Below, piece after piece: positions 48,218 to 57,492 of a DNA stretch of 64,000 nucleotides. Position 1 is the stretch's first letter; each line of letters starts with the position of its first letter. The notes under the pieces are model-generated. The model was not told the DNA's origin. It saw nothing but the letters and a program-made list of their open reading frames with translations, and searched no databases. Source of the stretch: Janibacter cremeus. GTDB lineage: Bacteria > Actinomycetota > Actinomycetes > Actinomycetales > Dermatophilaceae. The stretch covers positions 682,001 to 746,000 of the forward strand of contig NZ_JACCAE010000001.1 of assembly GCF_013409205.1 (NCBI RefSeq), written 5' to 3'. Both the position numbers and the translations under genes were made by a program.

Positions 48218-48699
48218 CGTCCTGCCTCCTGCTCGCCCGCGGTCTGCGAGTAGGCCATGACCGCCGAGACGATCCCCTGGTAGCCGGTGCAGCGGCACAT
48301 GTTGCCCTTGAGCCCCTCACGGACCTCGTCCTCGGTCGGCTCGGGGTTCTCCCGTACGAAGCACACACTGCGCATGAGCATCCCGGGGGTGCAGTAACCG
48401 CACTGCAGACCGTGGTGCTCGTGGAAGGCCTGCTGGACCGGGTGCAGGGTGCCGTCGGCAGCGGCCAGCCCCTCGACGGTCTCGATCTCGGCGCCGTCGG
48501 CCTGCACGGCGAGGACGGAGCAGGACTTGATGCTCTCCCCGTCGACGAGCACGGTGCAGGCCCCGCAGTTGCTGGTGTCGCACCCGACGACGGTGCCGGT
48601 CTTGCCCAGCGTCTCGCGCAGATGGTGCACCAACAGGGTTCGGGGTTCCACCTCGTGGGTGAAGTTCATGCCATCGACATTGACGGTGATGCGGGCCAT
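48214..48699 (-). CDS. 2Fe-2S subunit of a molybdenum hydroxylase (CoxS-like)
   Basis: A 161-residue small subunit. The N-terminal plant-type ferredoxin cluster is GCDTSNCGACTV, with the fourth Cys in IKSCSVLA. The C-terminal helical cluster uses CGYCTPGM and CRCTGYQGI. ATG at 48699 is preceded by GAAGGAAG and begins ARITVNVDGMNF, the family start. It is the first gene of the eight-gene operon. Confidence 0.95.
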   Translation of the reverse strand: MARITVNVDGMNFTHEVEPRTLLVHHLRETLGKTGTVVGCDTSNCGACTVLVDGESIKSCSVLAVQADGAEIETVEGLAAADGTLHPVQQAFHEHHGLQCGYCTPGMLMRSVCFVRENPEPTEDEVREGLKGNMCRCTGYQGIVSAVMAYSQTAGEQEAGR

Positions 48700-48717
48700 C
48701 GCGCTTCCTTCGTTGGT

Positions 48718-48748
48718 CCGGACTGCCACTGTCCGGCCAAGACTGTCC
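48718..48748 (-). promoter_or_regulatory. Candidate operator upstream of the Mo-hydroxylase/Pxp operon
   Basis: On the minus strand, GGACAGT occurs twice with a 14-bp period (48728-48734 and 48742-48748). A CCGGAC/GTCCGG dyad with a 7-nt spacer overlaps the nearer copy (48718-48736). It lies 20-50 bp before the first gene, where a regulator would act. No regulator gene is in the cluster. Confidence 0.4.
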
Positions 48749-48792
48749 CAAGTCATCGGAAGTGACAAGGGCCACTCTGCGGCGACGAGAGA

Positions 48793-49773
48793 TCAGCCGG
48801 CGGCGAGGTCCGTCAGGGCGGTGGCCAGATCGCCGGTGGTGCGCAGGACCGAGACCGCCGACGAAGGGGGTGCCCCGGCCAGTCCGCACGCGGGCGTGAT
48901 CACGAGGTCACCCAGCGCGGCATCGGGCAGACCGATGCGGTGCCAGTCGCCGACGAGCCGGTCGCGGGCAGCACGCCAGTCACTCTCGCCCGAGGTCGGG
49001 ACGGCTCCCGCCCAGAGGGTGGTGCCGGCCTCGACGGCCTCTGCCAACTGCTCCCAGCGGGGGCCGTCGACGCGCGAGGTGTCCAGGGAGATCCCGTCGG
49101 CGCCGCTCTCCCGCAGCAGCGTCACCGGGACCTCTCCGCTGCAGCAGTGCAGGACGCTGGTGTGCCCCCGGAGCGCATCGATGATCGTCCGCAGCCCGTC
49201 GCGCACCTCGCCGCGGCCGACGGCGCGCAGGCGTCCGTAGCCGGACTGGGTCGGCAGGCGCCCCTCGAGCACAGCGGGCAGGCCGGGCTCGTCGATCTGC
49301 ACGACCACCGAGGCTGCGGGCACGAGTCGCTCGACATCAGCAACGTGCCGGCGCACTCCCTCGGCGAGCGCCCCGGCGATGTCACGACGCGCCCCCCGGT
49401 CGGAGACGGCACGTTCCCCCCGAGGCAGCTCGATGCTCGCACCGAGGGTCCACGGGCCGGCGACCTGGAGCTTCAGCGAGCCGGTCCACCCGTCGTAGGC
49501 CTCGGCGAGCTCGTCGAGGTCCTCGCGCAGGAAGCCACGGGCCCTGCCTTCCTCCCGGCTCGGCCGATCGGTGAAGCGCCATCCGTAGGGCTGGGTCTCC
49601 ACGTGCAGGTCGGCGAGCATCGCGGCACCACGGCCGATGATGTCGGCGCCGGGGCCGCGGGCGGGCAGCTCGGGCAGGTGGGGAATGCCGTCACCGAGCA
49701 GGTCGCGGACGGTGACGACGGCCTCGCGCGGGCGCTCCCCCGGCCAGGAGCCGATGCCCGAGGCGAGGGTCAC
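48793..49773 (-). CDS. MetE-like / UROD-fold methionine synthase-type protein
   Basis: A 326-residue single-domain relative of the cobalamin-independent methionine synthase C-terminal half. Zinc-type ligands are visible in [10 protein letters not shown] (~residue 205) and [10 protein letters not shown] (~290), with the start [13 protein letters not shown]. It lacks the folate-binding N-terminal half of MetE, so methyl transfer from a donor other than methyltetrahydrofolate, or another role, is likely. It overlaps mnmA by 4 nt. This pairing recurs in actinobacteria as I recall. Confidence 0.85.
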   Translation of the reverse strand: MTLASGIGSWPGERPREAVVTVRDLLGDGIPHLPELPARGPGADIIGRGAAMLADLHVETQPYGWRFTDRPSREEGRARGFLREDLDELAEAYDGWTGSLKLQVAGPWTLGASIELPRGERAVSDRGARRDIAGALAEGVRRHVADVERLVPAASVVVQIDEPGLPAVLEGRLPTQSGYGRLRAVGRGEVRDGLRTIIDALRGHTSVLHCCSGEVPVTLLRESGADGISLDTSRVDGPRWEQLAEAVEAGTTLWAGAVPTSGESDWRAARDRLVGDWHRIGLPDAALGDLVITPACGLAGAPPSSAVSVLRTTGDLATALTDLAAG

Positions 49774-50984
49774 GCCGCGCCCCCATTGGTTCGAGGTACT
49801 TCCGGTGGGACATCCGTCGCGGGATTACCTCGACCCACCCCGGCCGCTTCGCCGCCTCGTGCCGCATCGCTACCCGCGCGGGCAGCCCGACCCGCTCGAC
49901 TGATCGTCCCGGACCCGACGACGCGCGTCCCGTCGTAGAGCACGATCGACTGGCCCGGAGCCGCGCCGCGGACCGCGGTGTCGAGGCGGACCCGCAGCCG
50001 GGCCCCACCCCCTTCGCCCGCGCTGTCCTGGATGACCTCGGCGAGCGCGGGGATCTCCTCGCCGTGGGCGCGGATCTGGGCACCGAGGCGGTGGCTGCCG
50101 GACGCGGCCGGACCGCACCAGCGCACGTGGTCGGCCTCGATCTCGTCGGCGCCGAGCAGGTCGGCCGTGCCGATGAAGACCCGGTTGGACTCCGCCTCGA
50201 CCCGGGTGACGTAGCGCGGCTGCCCGTCCAGGCCGGAGCGGTCGAGCCCGAGCCCGCGGCGCTGCCCGATGGTGAACCCGTAGGAGCCGCGGTGCTCGCC
50301 GACGACCTCGCCGGAACCCTCGTCGACGATCTCGCCCTCGCGCTCGCCCAGACGCTGCGTCAACCAGCCGCGGGTGTCGCCGTCGGAGATGAAGCAGATG
50401 TCGTGGCTGTCGGGCTTCTTGGCCACGGCGAAGCCGCGCTGCGCGGCCTCGGCGCGGATGTCCGGCTTGGTCGTGTCCCCGAGCGGGAAGAACGCGCGGG
50501 CCAGCTGCTCCTCGTCGAGCACGCCGAGCACGTAGGACTGGTCCTTGGCGTCGTCGACGGCGCGGTGCAGCTCGCGGCCGTGGGGCCCGTCGACGATCTG
50601 GGCGTAGTGCCCGGTCGCGACGGCATCGAAGCCCAGCGCGAGTGCCTTGTCGAGCAGGGCGGCGAACTTGATCTTCTCGTTGCAGCGCAGGCACGGGTTG
50701 GGGGTGCGGCCGGCCTCGTACTCGGCGACGAAGTCCTCGACGACGTCCCGCTCGAAGGGGGTGGCCATGTCCCACACGTAGAACGGGATGCCCAGCCGGT
50801 CGGCGACCCGACGGGCGTCGCCGGCGTCCTCGATGGTGCAGCACCCGCGGGCGCCCTCGCGCAGGGTCTTGGCGTCCTTGGCCAGGGCGAGGTGCACTCC
50901 GACGACGTCGTGACCGGCGTCGATCATCCGGGAGGCGGCGACGGCGGAGTCGACCCCGCCACTCATTGCGGCGACGACGCGCAT
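49770..50984 (-). CDS. mnmA: tRNA-specific 2-thiouridylase
   Basis: Thiolates the wobble uridine (U34) of tRNAs for Lys, Glu and Gln, using sulfur from a cysteine desulfurase. The 404-residue protein has the PP-loop [11 protein letters not shown] at residue ~7, the catalytic Cys in [14 protein letters not shown] (~105), and the second Cys in [11 protein letters not shown] (~200). The C-terminal ~40 residues after the beta-barrel domain are a low-complexity Ala/Gly/Arg tail not seen in most MnmA proteins. The start overlaps the desulfurase stop (TGATG). Confidence 0.95.
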   Translation of the reverse strand: MRVVAAMSGGVDSAVAASRMIDAGHDVVGVHLALAKDAKTLREGARGCCTIEDAGDARRVADRLGIPFYVWDMATPFERDVVEDFVAEYEAGRTPNPCLRCNEKIKFAALLDKALALGFDAVATGHYAQIVDGPHGRELHRAVDDAKDQSYVLGVLDEEQLARAFFPLGDTTKPDIRAEAAQRGFAVAKKPDSHDICFISDGDTRGWLTQRLGEREGEIVDEGSGEVVGEHRGSYGFTIGQRRGLGLDRSGLDGQPRYVTRVEAESNRVFIGTADLLGADEIEADHVRWCGPAASGSHRLGAQIRAHGEEIPALAEVIQDSAGEGGGARLRVRLDTAVRGAAPGQSIVLYDGTRVVGSGTISRAGRAARAGSDAARGGEAAGVGRGNPATDVPPEVPRTNGGAA

Positions 50985-52168
50985 CAGGCCGCTCCGCTCG
51001 CGCGACGGGCCCGTCCGACGGCGTCGGGCAGGGCGGCGAGGATCGTCTCGACATCGGCCTCGGTGGAGGACGCGCCGAAGGAGACGCGAAGGGAGCCGCG
51101 TGCCTCCTCCTCGGAGCGTCCCATCGCCAGGACGACGTGGGAGGGCTGCGGGATGCCGGCCTGGCAGGCCGATCCCGTCGAGACCGCGACGCCGGCGGCG
51201 TCGAGGAGGTAGAGCATCGAGTCGCCCTCGCACCCGGGGATGGTGATGTGGGCGTTGCCCGGCAGGCGCGTGGTGACGTCGCCGGCCTCCCAGCAGCCGG
51301 TGATGCGGATGTCGAGGTCGAGCTGCTGCGTCCCGGTGAGGAAGCGGTCGCGGAGGGCACCGATGCGCGCGGCCTCCGCCTCCCTTCGCTCCACGGACTC
51401 GGTCAGGGCGACCGCGAAGGCTCGGATCGAGGCGACGTCCAGGGTGCCCGAGCGGATGCCGCGCTCCTGCCCACCACCGTGGCTGAGGGCGATCAGGCGG
51501 GCGTCGCGCCGGGCCACGAGGGCGCCGATGCCGATCGGTCCGCCGAGCTTGTGCGCGCTGACACTCATCAGGTCCACGCCGCTGTCGGCGAAGTCCACGG
51601 GCAGGTGCCCCACCGCCTGCACCGCGTCGGTGTGGAAGGCCAGCCCGTACTCGTGGGCGATCCCGGCCATGGCGGCGACGTCCTGGACGGTGCCGACCTC
51701 GTTGTTCGCCCACATCACCGACACGGCGGCGACGTCGGTGGGGTCGGTCTCGATCGCCGCGCGCACGGCGCTCGGCTGGACGGTGCCGCACTCCCCCGGC
51801 TCGACGAAGGTCGCCTGCGCGCCCTCGTGCTCGACGGCGTGGTCGACGGGGTCGAGGACGGCGTGGTGCTCCACGGCGCTGGCGACGATGCGGGTGCGGC
51901 GTGCATCGGCCGCGCGGGCGGAGCGGAAGCTACCGGTGATCGCGAGGTTGTCCGCCTCGGTCCCGCCGGAGGTGAAGACGATCTCGCTCGGCCGGGCGCC
52001 CAGCGCCGAGGCGATCTGCTCACGGGACTCCTCGACCGTGCGCCGCGCGTCGCGGCCGGGGCCGTGCAGGCTCGAGGCGTTGCCGGCGATCGCCAGTTGC
52101 TCGACCATCGCCTCCCGGGCAGCCGGGAGCATGGGCGTGGTCGCCGCGTGGTCGAGGTACGTGGTCAT
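50984..52168 (-). CDS. Cysteine desulfurase
   Basis: A PLP-dependent enzyme (394 residues) that supplies persulfide sulfur, here probably to MnmA. Motifs are [10 protein letters not shown] at the N terminus, SGGTEADNL, the PLP Lys in [12 protein letters not shown] (~residue 205) and the active-site Cys loop STGSACQAG (~325), which is short, as in class II NifS/IscS-like enzymes. ATG at 52168 is used; a GTG one codon upstream is possible. It is translationally coupled to mnmA. Confidence 0.94.
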   Translation of the reverse strand: MTTYLDHAATTPMLPAAREAMVEQLAIAGNASSLHGPGRDARRTVEESREQIASALGARPSEIVFTSGGTEADNLAITGSFRSARAADARRTRIVASAVEHHAVLDPVDHAVEHEGAQATFVEPGECGTVQPSAVRAAIETDPTDVAAVSVMWANNEVGTVQDVAAMAGIAHEYGLAFHTDAVQAVGHLPVDFADSGVDLMSVSAHKLGGPIGIGALVARRDARLIALSHGGGQERGIRSGTLDVASIRAFAVALTESVERREAEAARIGALRDRFLTGTQQLDLDIRITGCWEAGDVTTRLPGNAHITIPGCEGDSMLYLLDAAGVAVSTGSACQAGIPQPSHVVLAMGRSEEEARGSLRVSFGASSTEADVETILAALPDAVGRARRASGAA

Positions 52169-52241
52169 CACCCAGAGTCTACGGATGGACGAAGGGGGTT
52201 ATTCCCGCGTTCGCCATCGGTGCCCCTGCCATGCTGGGGAC

Positions 52242-53168
52242 ATGGTCGAGCTGCCGCTGTCCGGAACCGTTGCCCTCGTCGCCGGCGCCACCCGGGGTGC
52301 CGGGCGAGCCCTGGCCGTCGAGCTCGGCCGGGCGGGGGCCTTCGTCCACGCGAGCGGGCGCAGCAGCCGCACATCCGGCGCGTCCGAGATCGAGCGCCCG
52401 GAGACGATCGAGGACACGCTCGACCTCGTCGAGGCGGCCGGCGGCGCGGGCGTCGCCGAGGTGGTCGACCACACCGACCCGGACGAGGTGAGGGCCCTCG
52501 TCGAGCGGATCCGTGAGCGCCACGGGCGGCTGGACGTCCTCGTCAACGACATCTTCGGCGGGGACCGGTATGCGCAGTTCGGCACCCCGCTGTGGGAGCA
52601 CGACCTGGCCGGTGGCCTGCGGATGCTGCGCATGGGCATCGACACGCACGTCATCACCAGCGCCCTCGCCCTGCCGCTGATGCTCGGGTCCGGTGGCGGG
52701 CTCCTGGTGGAGATGACCGACGGCCCGCGGGAGGTCAACCGTGACTACCGCGACGGCGTCGGCTTCTTCTACGACTACGTCAAGGGCAGCATCGACCGTC
52801 TCATCACGAGCCTGACCGCCGAGCTGGCCGGGCTCCCGGTGACCGTCGTCGGCGTGACGCCGGGGTGGCTGCGCTCGGAGGCGATGCTCGAGAACTTCGA
52901 GGTGACCGAGGAGACCTGGCAGGAAGCGGCCGAGCGGGTGCCCGGTTTCGGCGCCTCGGAGACGCCGACGTACGTCGCGCGGGGCGTGGCCGCCCTCGCG
53001 GCGGATGCCGGCGTGGCCCGCCACCACGGCGCCCTGTTCACGGCGCGGCAGCTGTCCGACACGTACGAAGTGACCGACGTCGACGGCTCGAGGCCGGACT
53101 GCTGGGGGCTGATCCGCGACCTCGGATGGGAGGACCAACCGACGGGGATGCTGCCCGACTACCGGTGA
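52242..53168 (+). CDS. Short-chain dehydrogenase/reductase family oxidoreductase
   Basis: A 308-residue SDR with the NAD(P) motif VAGATRGAGRALAVELGRAG (residues ~13-32) and LDVLVNDIFGGD (~100). The catalytic Tyr/Lys is FFYDYVKGSIDRL (~residue 178-190). It is longer than a minimal SDR because of a C-terminal extension (GALFTARQLSDTYEVTDVDG). The YxxxK is YDYVKG, so the tyrosine-lysine spacing is three residues from the second Tyr; the fold and activity are credible. Substrate unknown. It is divergent from the desulfurase. Confidence 0.9.
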   Translation: MVELPLSGTVALVAGATRGAGRALAVELGRAGAFVHASGRSSRTSGASEIERPETIEDTLDLVEAAGGAGVAEVVDHTDPDEVRALVERIRERHGRLDVLVNDIFGGDRYAQFGTPLWEHDLAGGLRMLRMGIDTHVITSALALPLMLGSGGGLLVEMTDGPREVNRDYRDGVGFFYDYVKGSIDRLITSLTAELAGLPVTVVGVTPGWLRSEAMLENFEVTEETWQEAAERVPGFGASETPTYVARGVAALAADAGVARHHGALFTARQLSDTYEVTDVDGSRPDCWGLIRDLGWEDQPTGMLPDYR

Positions 53169-53322
53169 GCCCCCGTCGCCACAGAGCGCCCGAGGCGTGC
53201 GCGTTGCGAGACAGCGCGAGCCCGGTGCGCCCGGGGCCCTCGGGTGCGATGGTTGGGGGAATGGGCGGCGACGTCCGAACGTTTGACTGCACGGTGCACA
53301 CATCGATCGGAGGAGGACACGG

Positions 53323-54834
53323 GTGGCGGGTCAGGCCGACGCGGTCTCAGATCCCCATGACGTGATCTCGGACGCGCACCGCTGGCGTGTGCTGTGGGTG
53401 CTGCTCGTCGCGATCTTCATGTCCCTGATCAGCGTGAGCATCGTCAACGTCGCTCTCCCCTCCATCCAGGACGGCCTCGACGCCAGTGACTCGGACGCCC
53501 AGTGGGTGCTCGCCGGATACGCCCTGACCTTCGGCGTCGTCCTCGTCGCTGCCGGACGCGCGGGCGACCTCATGGGGCGCGGGGGCATCTTCGTCCTCGG
53601 CGTCATCGTCTTCACCCTCGCCTCGATCACCGCCGGTCTGGCACCCAATGCCGACGCGCTCAACGCCGCCCGTTTCATTCAGGGCGTCGGTTCGGGTCTG
53701 CTCAACCCGCAGGGCGTGGGGATGATCCAGCAGTACTTCCGTGGCTCCGAGCGGGGGAAGGCCTTCGGCTACTTCGGCAGCGTCGTCGGCGTCGCGGTCG
53801 GCATCGGTCCGGTGCTCGGTGGCCTGCTCATCGAGCTCGGTGGACCCGAGCTGGGGTGGCGCCTGACCTTCCTCGTCAACGTCCCCGTGGGCCTGCTCTG
53901 TCTCGCGCTCGCGCTGCGCTGGTTCCCGCGTCCGCTCCTGCGCCGCACCGCGGCGGGGGCGCCCAAGGCCTCCCGGTCCTTCGATCCGGTCGGCTCGATC
54001 CTCCTCGGACTGGCCGTGCTGGCGACGATGTTCCCCTTCGTCGAGGGTCGCTCGTCGGCGTGGCTCTGGCTGCTGTTGCCCGTCGGCATCCTCCTCGGGT
54101 GGGCCTGGGTGAAGTGGGAGCAGCACTACCGCGCCACGGGCCGGGCCCCGATGGTCGACCTCGACATCTTCTCCATCCGCAGCTTCACCAACGGCAGCGT
54201 CATCGTCATGCTCTACTTCCTGGGCATGACGAGCATCTGGGTGCTCGTGGCGCTGTACCTGCAGGAGGGCACCGGCAAGAGCGCCCTCCAGGCCGGCTTC
54301 ATCGGTGTCCCCTCCGCACTGATCTCCGCCTACGCCGCGAGCTGGGCCGGCAGACGTGTCAACCGCTACGGACGCAAGGTCGTCATCGGTGGCCTGGTCT
54401 TCGCGCTGGTCGGACTGGCGCTGAGCATCGTGGTCGTCGTGCTGCAGGCACAGGGCCTGGTGAGCGAATGGTGGCTGCTTGCGAGTCTGGCCTTCATCGG
54501 CGTCGGACAGGGAGCCGTCATCAGCCCCAACCAGACCCTGACCCTGGCCGACATCCCGCTCGACTACGCCGGCAGCTCCGGAGCGGTGATGCAGACCGGA
54601 CAGCGCATCGGCACCTCGATCGGCATCGCCGTCATCACCTCCGCCGCCTTCGCCACGCTCGGCGTCAGCGGCAGCTGGTCGGTCGCGATCGCGGTCGGGT
54701 TCGGCCTCATCGGCCTGGTCGTGCTCATGGCCCTGGCCTTCGCGTTCAAGGACCAGCACGACCGGATGCGGGACACCGCAGCGACCTTCCACGGCAGCTC
54801 CCCGCCACCTTCTGCGCGACCGCTCACCCGCTGA
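53323..54834 (+). CDS. DHA2-family MFS transporter
   Basis: A 503-residue drug/proton antiporter-type membrane protein with about 14 transmembrane segments. Motif A is GRAGDLMGRGGIFVLG (~residue 66), motif C-like glycines occur in GVAVGIGPVLGGLL (~156), and the DHA2 pattern DASDSDAQWVLAGYALTFG is present at ~50. A strong GGAGGAGG precedes the GTG start at 53323. The last codons and the stop lie in a 26-bp tandem duplication shared with the convergent MMPL gene. Substrate unknown. Confidence 0.92.
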   Translation: MAGQADAVSDPHDVISDAHRWRVLWVLLVAIFMSLISVSIVNVALPSIQDGLDASDSDAQWVLAGYALTFGVVLVAAGRAGDLMGRGGIFVLGVIVFTLASITAGLAPNADALNAARFIQGVGSGLLNPQGVGMIQQYFRGSERGKAFGYFGSVVGVAVGIGPVLGGLLIELGGPELGWRLTFLVNVPVGLLCLALALRWFPRPLLRRTAAGAPKASRSFDPVGSILLGLAVLATMFPFVEGRSSAWLWLLLPVGILLGWAWVKWEQHYRATGRAPMVDLDIFSIRSFTNGSVIVMLYFLGMTSIWVLVALYLQEGTGKSALQAGFIGVPSALISAYAASWAGRRVNRYGRKVVIGGLVFALVGLALSIVVVVLQAQGLVSEWWLLASLAFIGVGQGAVISPNQTLTLADIPLDYAGSSGAVMQTGQRIGTSIGIAVITSAAFATLGVSGSWSVAIAVGFGLIGLVVLMALAFAFKDQHDRMRDTAATFHGSSPPPSARPLTR

Positions 54835-54860
54835 CTTCTGCGCGACCGCTCACCCGCTGA
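54809..54860. repeat. 26-bp tandem duplication at convergent stop codons
   Basis: CTTCTGCGCGACCGCTCACC plus six more bases occurs twice without a gap (54809-54834, 54835-54860). The first copy ends with the MFS stop codon; the second contains the MMPL stop codon (54850-54852 on the minus strand). It looks like a recent local duplication. Confidence 0.85.
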
Positions 54861-56946
54861 CGTGTCGGGCGTGGTGCACTGCCTGGGGCTTCGAGGGCCA
54901 CCAGAAGCGGTCCCCCAGGATCGTGATGAGCGCGGGCACGAGCACGCTGCGCACGAGCAGCGTGTCGAGGAGGACGCCGACGCCGACGATGATGCCCACC
55001 TGGGTCAGCACCAGCAGCGGTAGCACCCCCAGCACCGCGAAGACGGAGGCAAGCAGCACGCCTGCGCTCGTGATGACACCTCCGGTCACCGCCAGGGCAG
55101 TGACGATGCTCCCGCGGGTGTCTGCGGTCTCCAACACCTCCTCGCGGGCACGAGTGGTCAGGAAGATGTTGTAGTCCACGCCGAGCGCCACGAGGAAGAT
55201 GAAGGCCAGCAGGGGCACGCTGAGGTCGATGGCCGAGAACCCGAGCCAGTGCTCGAAGACGAACCACCCGATGCCCAGGGCCGACAGGTAGGACAGGACC
55301 GTCGTGGTGGTCAGCACCAGTGCTGCGACGACCGAGCGCAGCAGCACCAGCAGCACCACCAGCACGATGCCCAGCACCACGGGCACGAGGACCGCACGGT
55401 CACGGGTGGCGGCATCACGGGAGTCGACGTCCTCGGCCACCTCCCCGCCCACGAGTGCATCTGGTGCCACCTCGGCGAGCTCGACCCGAAGGTCGCGGGT
55501 GGTCGCCAGACTGCCACTGGTCCCGGCCGCGTCGGCCAGCACCACGTCAACCTCGGCGAGGTCGTCCTGCGTCCCGGCCGTCCTCACGTCGACGGCACCC
55601 ACCCTCTTCGCGGCGGCCGTCACCGTCTCGACATCATCGGGGTGGGTAGCCACGCGCAGCGGCGAGGAGAACCCGGCCGGAAATGCCTCGGCGAGACGCT
55701 CCTGCGCGACAACCGATTCCGGGGGGTCACGGAACTGCTCGGTCTGCGACAGGCCCGCACGTACTCCGAGAGCAGCCGAGGCGAGCGCGAGAAGTCCCAG
55801 CACACTCACCACGGCCACCGCGACGGGTCGACGCCCCACCGACCGGCCCAGCCGCGCCCAGACACCATCCCTGGTGGGGTCGTGCTGACCCTTGCGGGGG
55901 ACGAATGGCCAGAACAGCCAGCGGCCGGGGAGCACCATCGCCGAGGGGAGGAGGAGCAGGGCGAATGCCACTGCCACGGCGAGACCGAGCGCTCCGACGA
56001 AACCGATTCCACGCAGGAAGGCCGCGTCGGCCAGGCCGAGGGATGCCAGCGCCAGGATGACGGTCCCGGAACTGGCCAGGATGGCCGGTCCGGCCTGCCC
56101 GACGGCGCGGCGCATCGCCTCGTGGCGACTCTCGTGTCGCCGCAGCTCCTCGCGGTAACGGGCGATGAGCAAGAGCGCATAGTTGGTCCCGGCGCCGAAG
56201 ACGAGCACCGAGGTAATGCCGGTGATCGCCCCGTCGACGCCGACCCCCGAGAGGGCTGAGAAGGTCTCCGCCGCCGCCAGTGCCGTCCGGTCGGCGAGCC
56301 CGACCACGGCCAGGGGGACGAGCCAGAGCCACGGGCTGCGGTAGGTGATCAGCAGGAGCAGGGCGACGACCGAGGCCGTGACCGCCAGGAGCCGGACGTC
56401 CGCCCCCTCGAAGACCTTCCCGAGGTCGGCCTGGAATGCCGGGCCCCCGGTCACCTCGCCACGCAGGCCGTCGGGCAGGGCCTGCGCGAGCGTGGCCCGC
56501 AGGTCCTCCACGACGGCACCGTTCTGCTGGTCGGTGAGGTCACCGGGCAGTGGCACGGTGATCAGCGCGGCCGAGCGGTCCTCGGCCGGAACGGGTCCGG
56601 AGACCTCACCCTCGGCCGAGTCGGCGAGCGCACGTGTCAGGCCCTGCAGCGACCCGAGGTCCTCTCCGGTGAGGTCGCCGTCGGGACGGGAGATGACGAC
56701 GATGGCCGGCGCCTCGTCCGACGACGGCAGCTCGGCGAGGCGGTCCGCGGCCCGCGCCGACTCCGAGTCCGCCGGCAGGTTCGAGGCAGTGTCCTCCGAG
56801 GTCGTCGGTGCGGGAGCCAGCGTCAGGGCCAGCCCCGCCAGGACGAGTCCCAGCAGCACGACCAGCCAGGAGCGACGCGGGCCGACGAGCGAGACCATGG
56901 GGCGCATCAGGATCGGATAACTCATTCGAGTGTCGAACTTTTCCAT
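54850..56946 (-). CDS. MMPL family RND-type transporter
   Basis: A 698-residue lipid- or drug-exporting membrane protein of the MMPL family. It has two repeats, each with one membrane helix, a large extracytoplasmic loop and a five-helix bundle. The family proton-relay signature FGAGTNYALLLIARYREELR (~residue 245-264) appears in repeat 1, and VALGVDYNIFLTTRAREE (~595) in repeat 2. ATG at 56946 is preceded by TACTCT at 7 nt, consistent with a leaderless transcript. It is divergent from the MarR-led operon and probably shares its control. Confidence 0.92.
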   Translation of the reverse strand: MEKFDTRMSYPILMRPMVSLVGPRRSWLVVLLGLVLAGLALTLAPAPTTSEDTASNLPADSESARAADRLAELPSSDEAPAIVVISRPDGDLTGEDLGSLQGLTRALADSAEGEVSGPVPAEDRSAALITVPLPGDLTDQQNGAVVEDLRATLAQALPDGLRGEVTGGPAFQADLGKVFEGADVRLLAVTASVVALLLLITYRSPWLWLVPLAVVGLADRTALAAAETFSALSGVGVDGAITGITSVLVFGAGTNYALLLIARYREELRRHESRHEAMRRAVGQAGPAILASSGTVILALASLGLADAAFLRGIGFVGALGLAVAVAFALLLLPSAMVLPGRWLFWPFVPRKGQHDPTRDGVWARLGRSVGRRPVAVAVVSVLGLLALASAALGVRAGLSQTEQFRDPPESVVAQERLAEAFPAGFSSPLRVATHPDDVETVTAAAKRVGAVDVRTAGTQDDLAEVDVVLADAAGTSGSLATTRDLRVELAEVAPDALVGGEVAEDVDSRDAATRDRAVLVPVVLGIVLVVLLVLLRSVVAALVLTTTTVLSYLSALGIGWFVFEHWLGFSAIDLSVPLLAFIFLVALGVDYNIFLTTRAREEVLETADTRGSIVTALAVTGGVITSAGVLLASVFAVLGVLPLLVLTQVGIIVGVGVLLDTLLVRSVLVPALITILGDRFWWPSKPQAVHHARHVSG

Positions 56947-56950
56947 TGCC

Positions 56951-56969
56951 GAAAGAGTACGATACTTTC
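56951..56969. promoter_or_regulatory. Putative MarR operator between MMPL and marR-type genes
   Basis: An imperfect palindrome (GAAAGAGTACGATACTTTC) fills the 24-bp gap between the divergent starts. It contains plausible -10 elements in both directions (GATACT toward the regulator, TACTCT toward the MMPL gene), each 4-7 nt before the start codon. The layout suggests overlapping leaderless promoters covered by one operator. Confidence 0.5.
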
Positions 56970-56970
56970 C

Positions 56971-57492
56971 GTGACTGTGTACCACCCGCCTTCGAGCCCA
57001 CCCCCTGAGCCGGCGGCCCCCCACGCTGCGCTCCCGGACGGGGCGGGACCACGCGCTGAGCTCCTGAGATCGCTGCGCGCACTGACGACCGCGCTGAACC
57101 ACTGGATCGATGTGCGCGCTGAGCGTCAGGGCGTGCATCGCACCCACCTCAACGCTCTTGCGCACGTGATGGGCGCGGAGGACGCCGGCGCACTGATCTC
57201 GCCCGGGGAGCTCGCCGACGCCCTTCCCCTGAGCGCATCGGCCACGACCGCCCTCGTCGACCGGCTCGTTGAAGCCGGCCATGCCGAGCGACACCCTCAC
57301 CCCCGGGATCGTCGCCGCACCGTGCTGACCAGCACCACCAGCGCGCACGAGACCGGCGGCCGGATCTTCGGCCCACTGGCGGCACGCCTGGGCGGCGTCG
57401 TGGAGCAACTGGACGACTCCGAGGTCGAGATCGTCACCCGGTTCCTCGACCGCGCCACCCAGGCCATGACCGTCGCCGAGGAACAGGAGTGA
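56971..57492 (+). CDS. MarR family transcriptional regulator
   Basis: A 173-residue winged-helix regulator. The recognition region reads LSASATTALVDRLVEAGHAE and the wing is RHPHPRDRRRTVLT (~residue 95-115). A Pro-rich stretch of ~25 residues precedes the first helix. It starts at GTG, probably as a leaderless message. It overlaps the ABC ATPase gene by 4 nt, so it heads the efflux operon and probably represses both that operon and the divergent MMPL gene. Confidence 0.92.
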   Translation: MTVYHPPSSPPPEPAAPHAALPDGAGPRAELLRSLRALTTALNHWIDVRAERQGVHRTHLNALAHVMGAEDAGALISPGELADALPLSASATTALVDRLVEAGHAERHPHPRDRRRTVLTSTTSAHETGGRIFGPLAARLGGVVEQLDDSEVEIVTRFLDRATQAMTVAEEQE

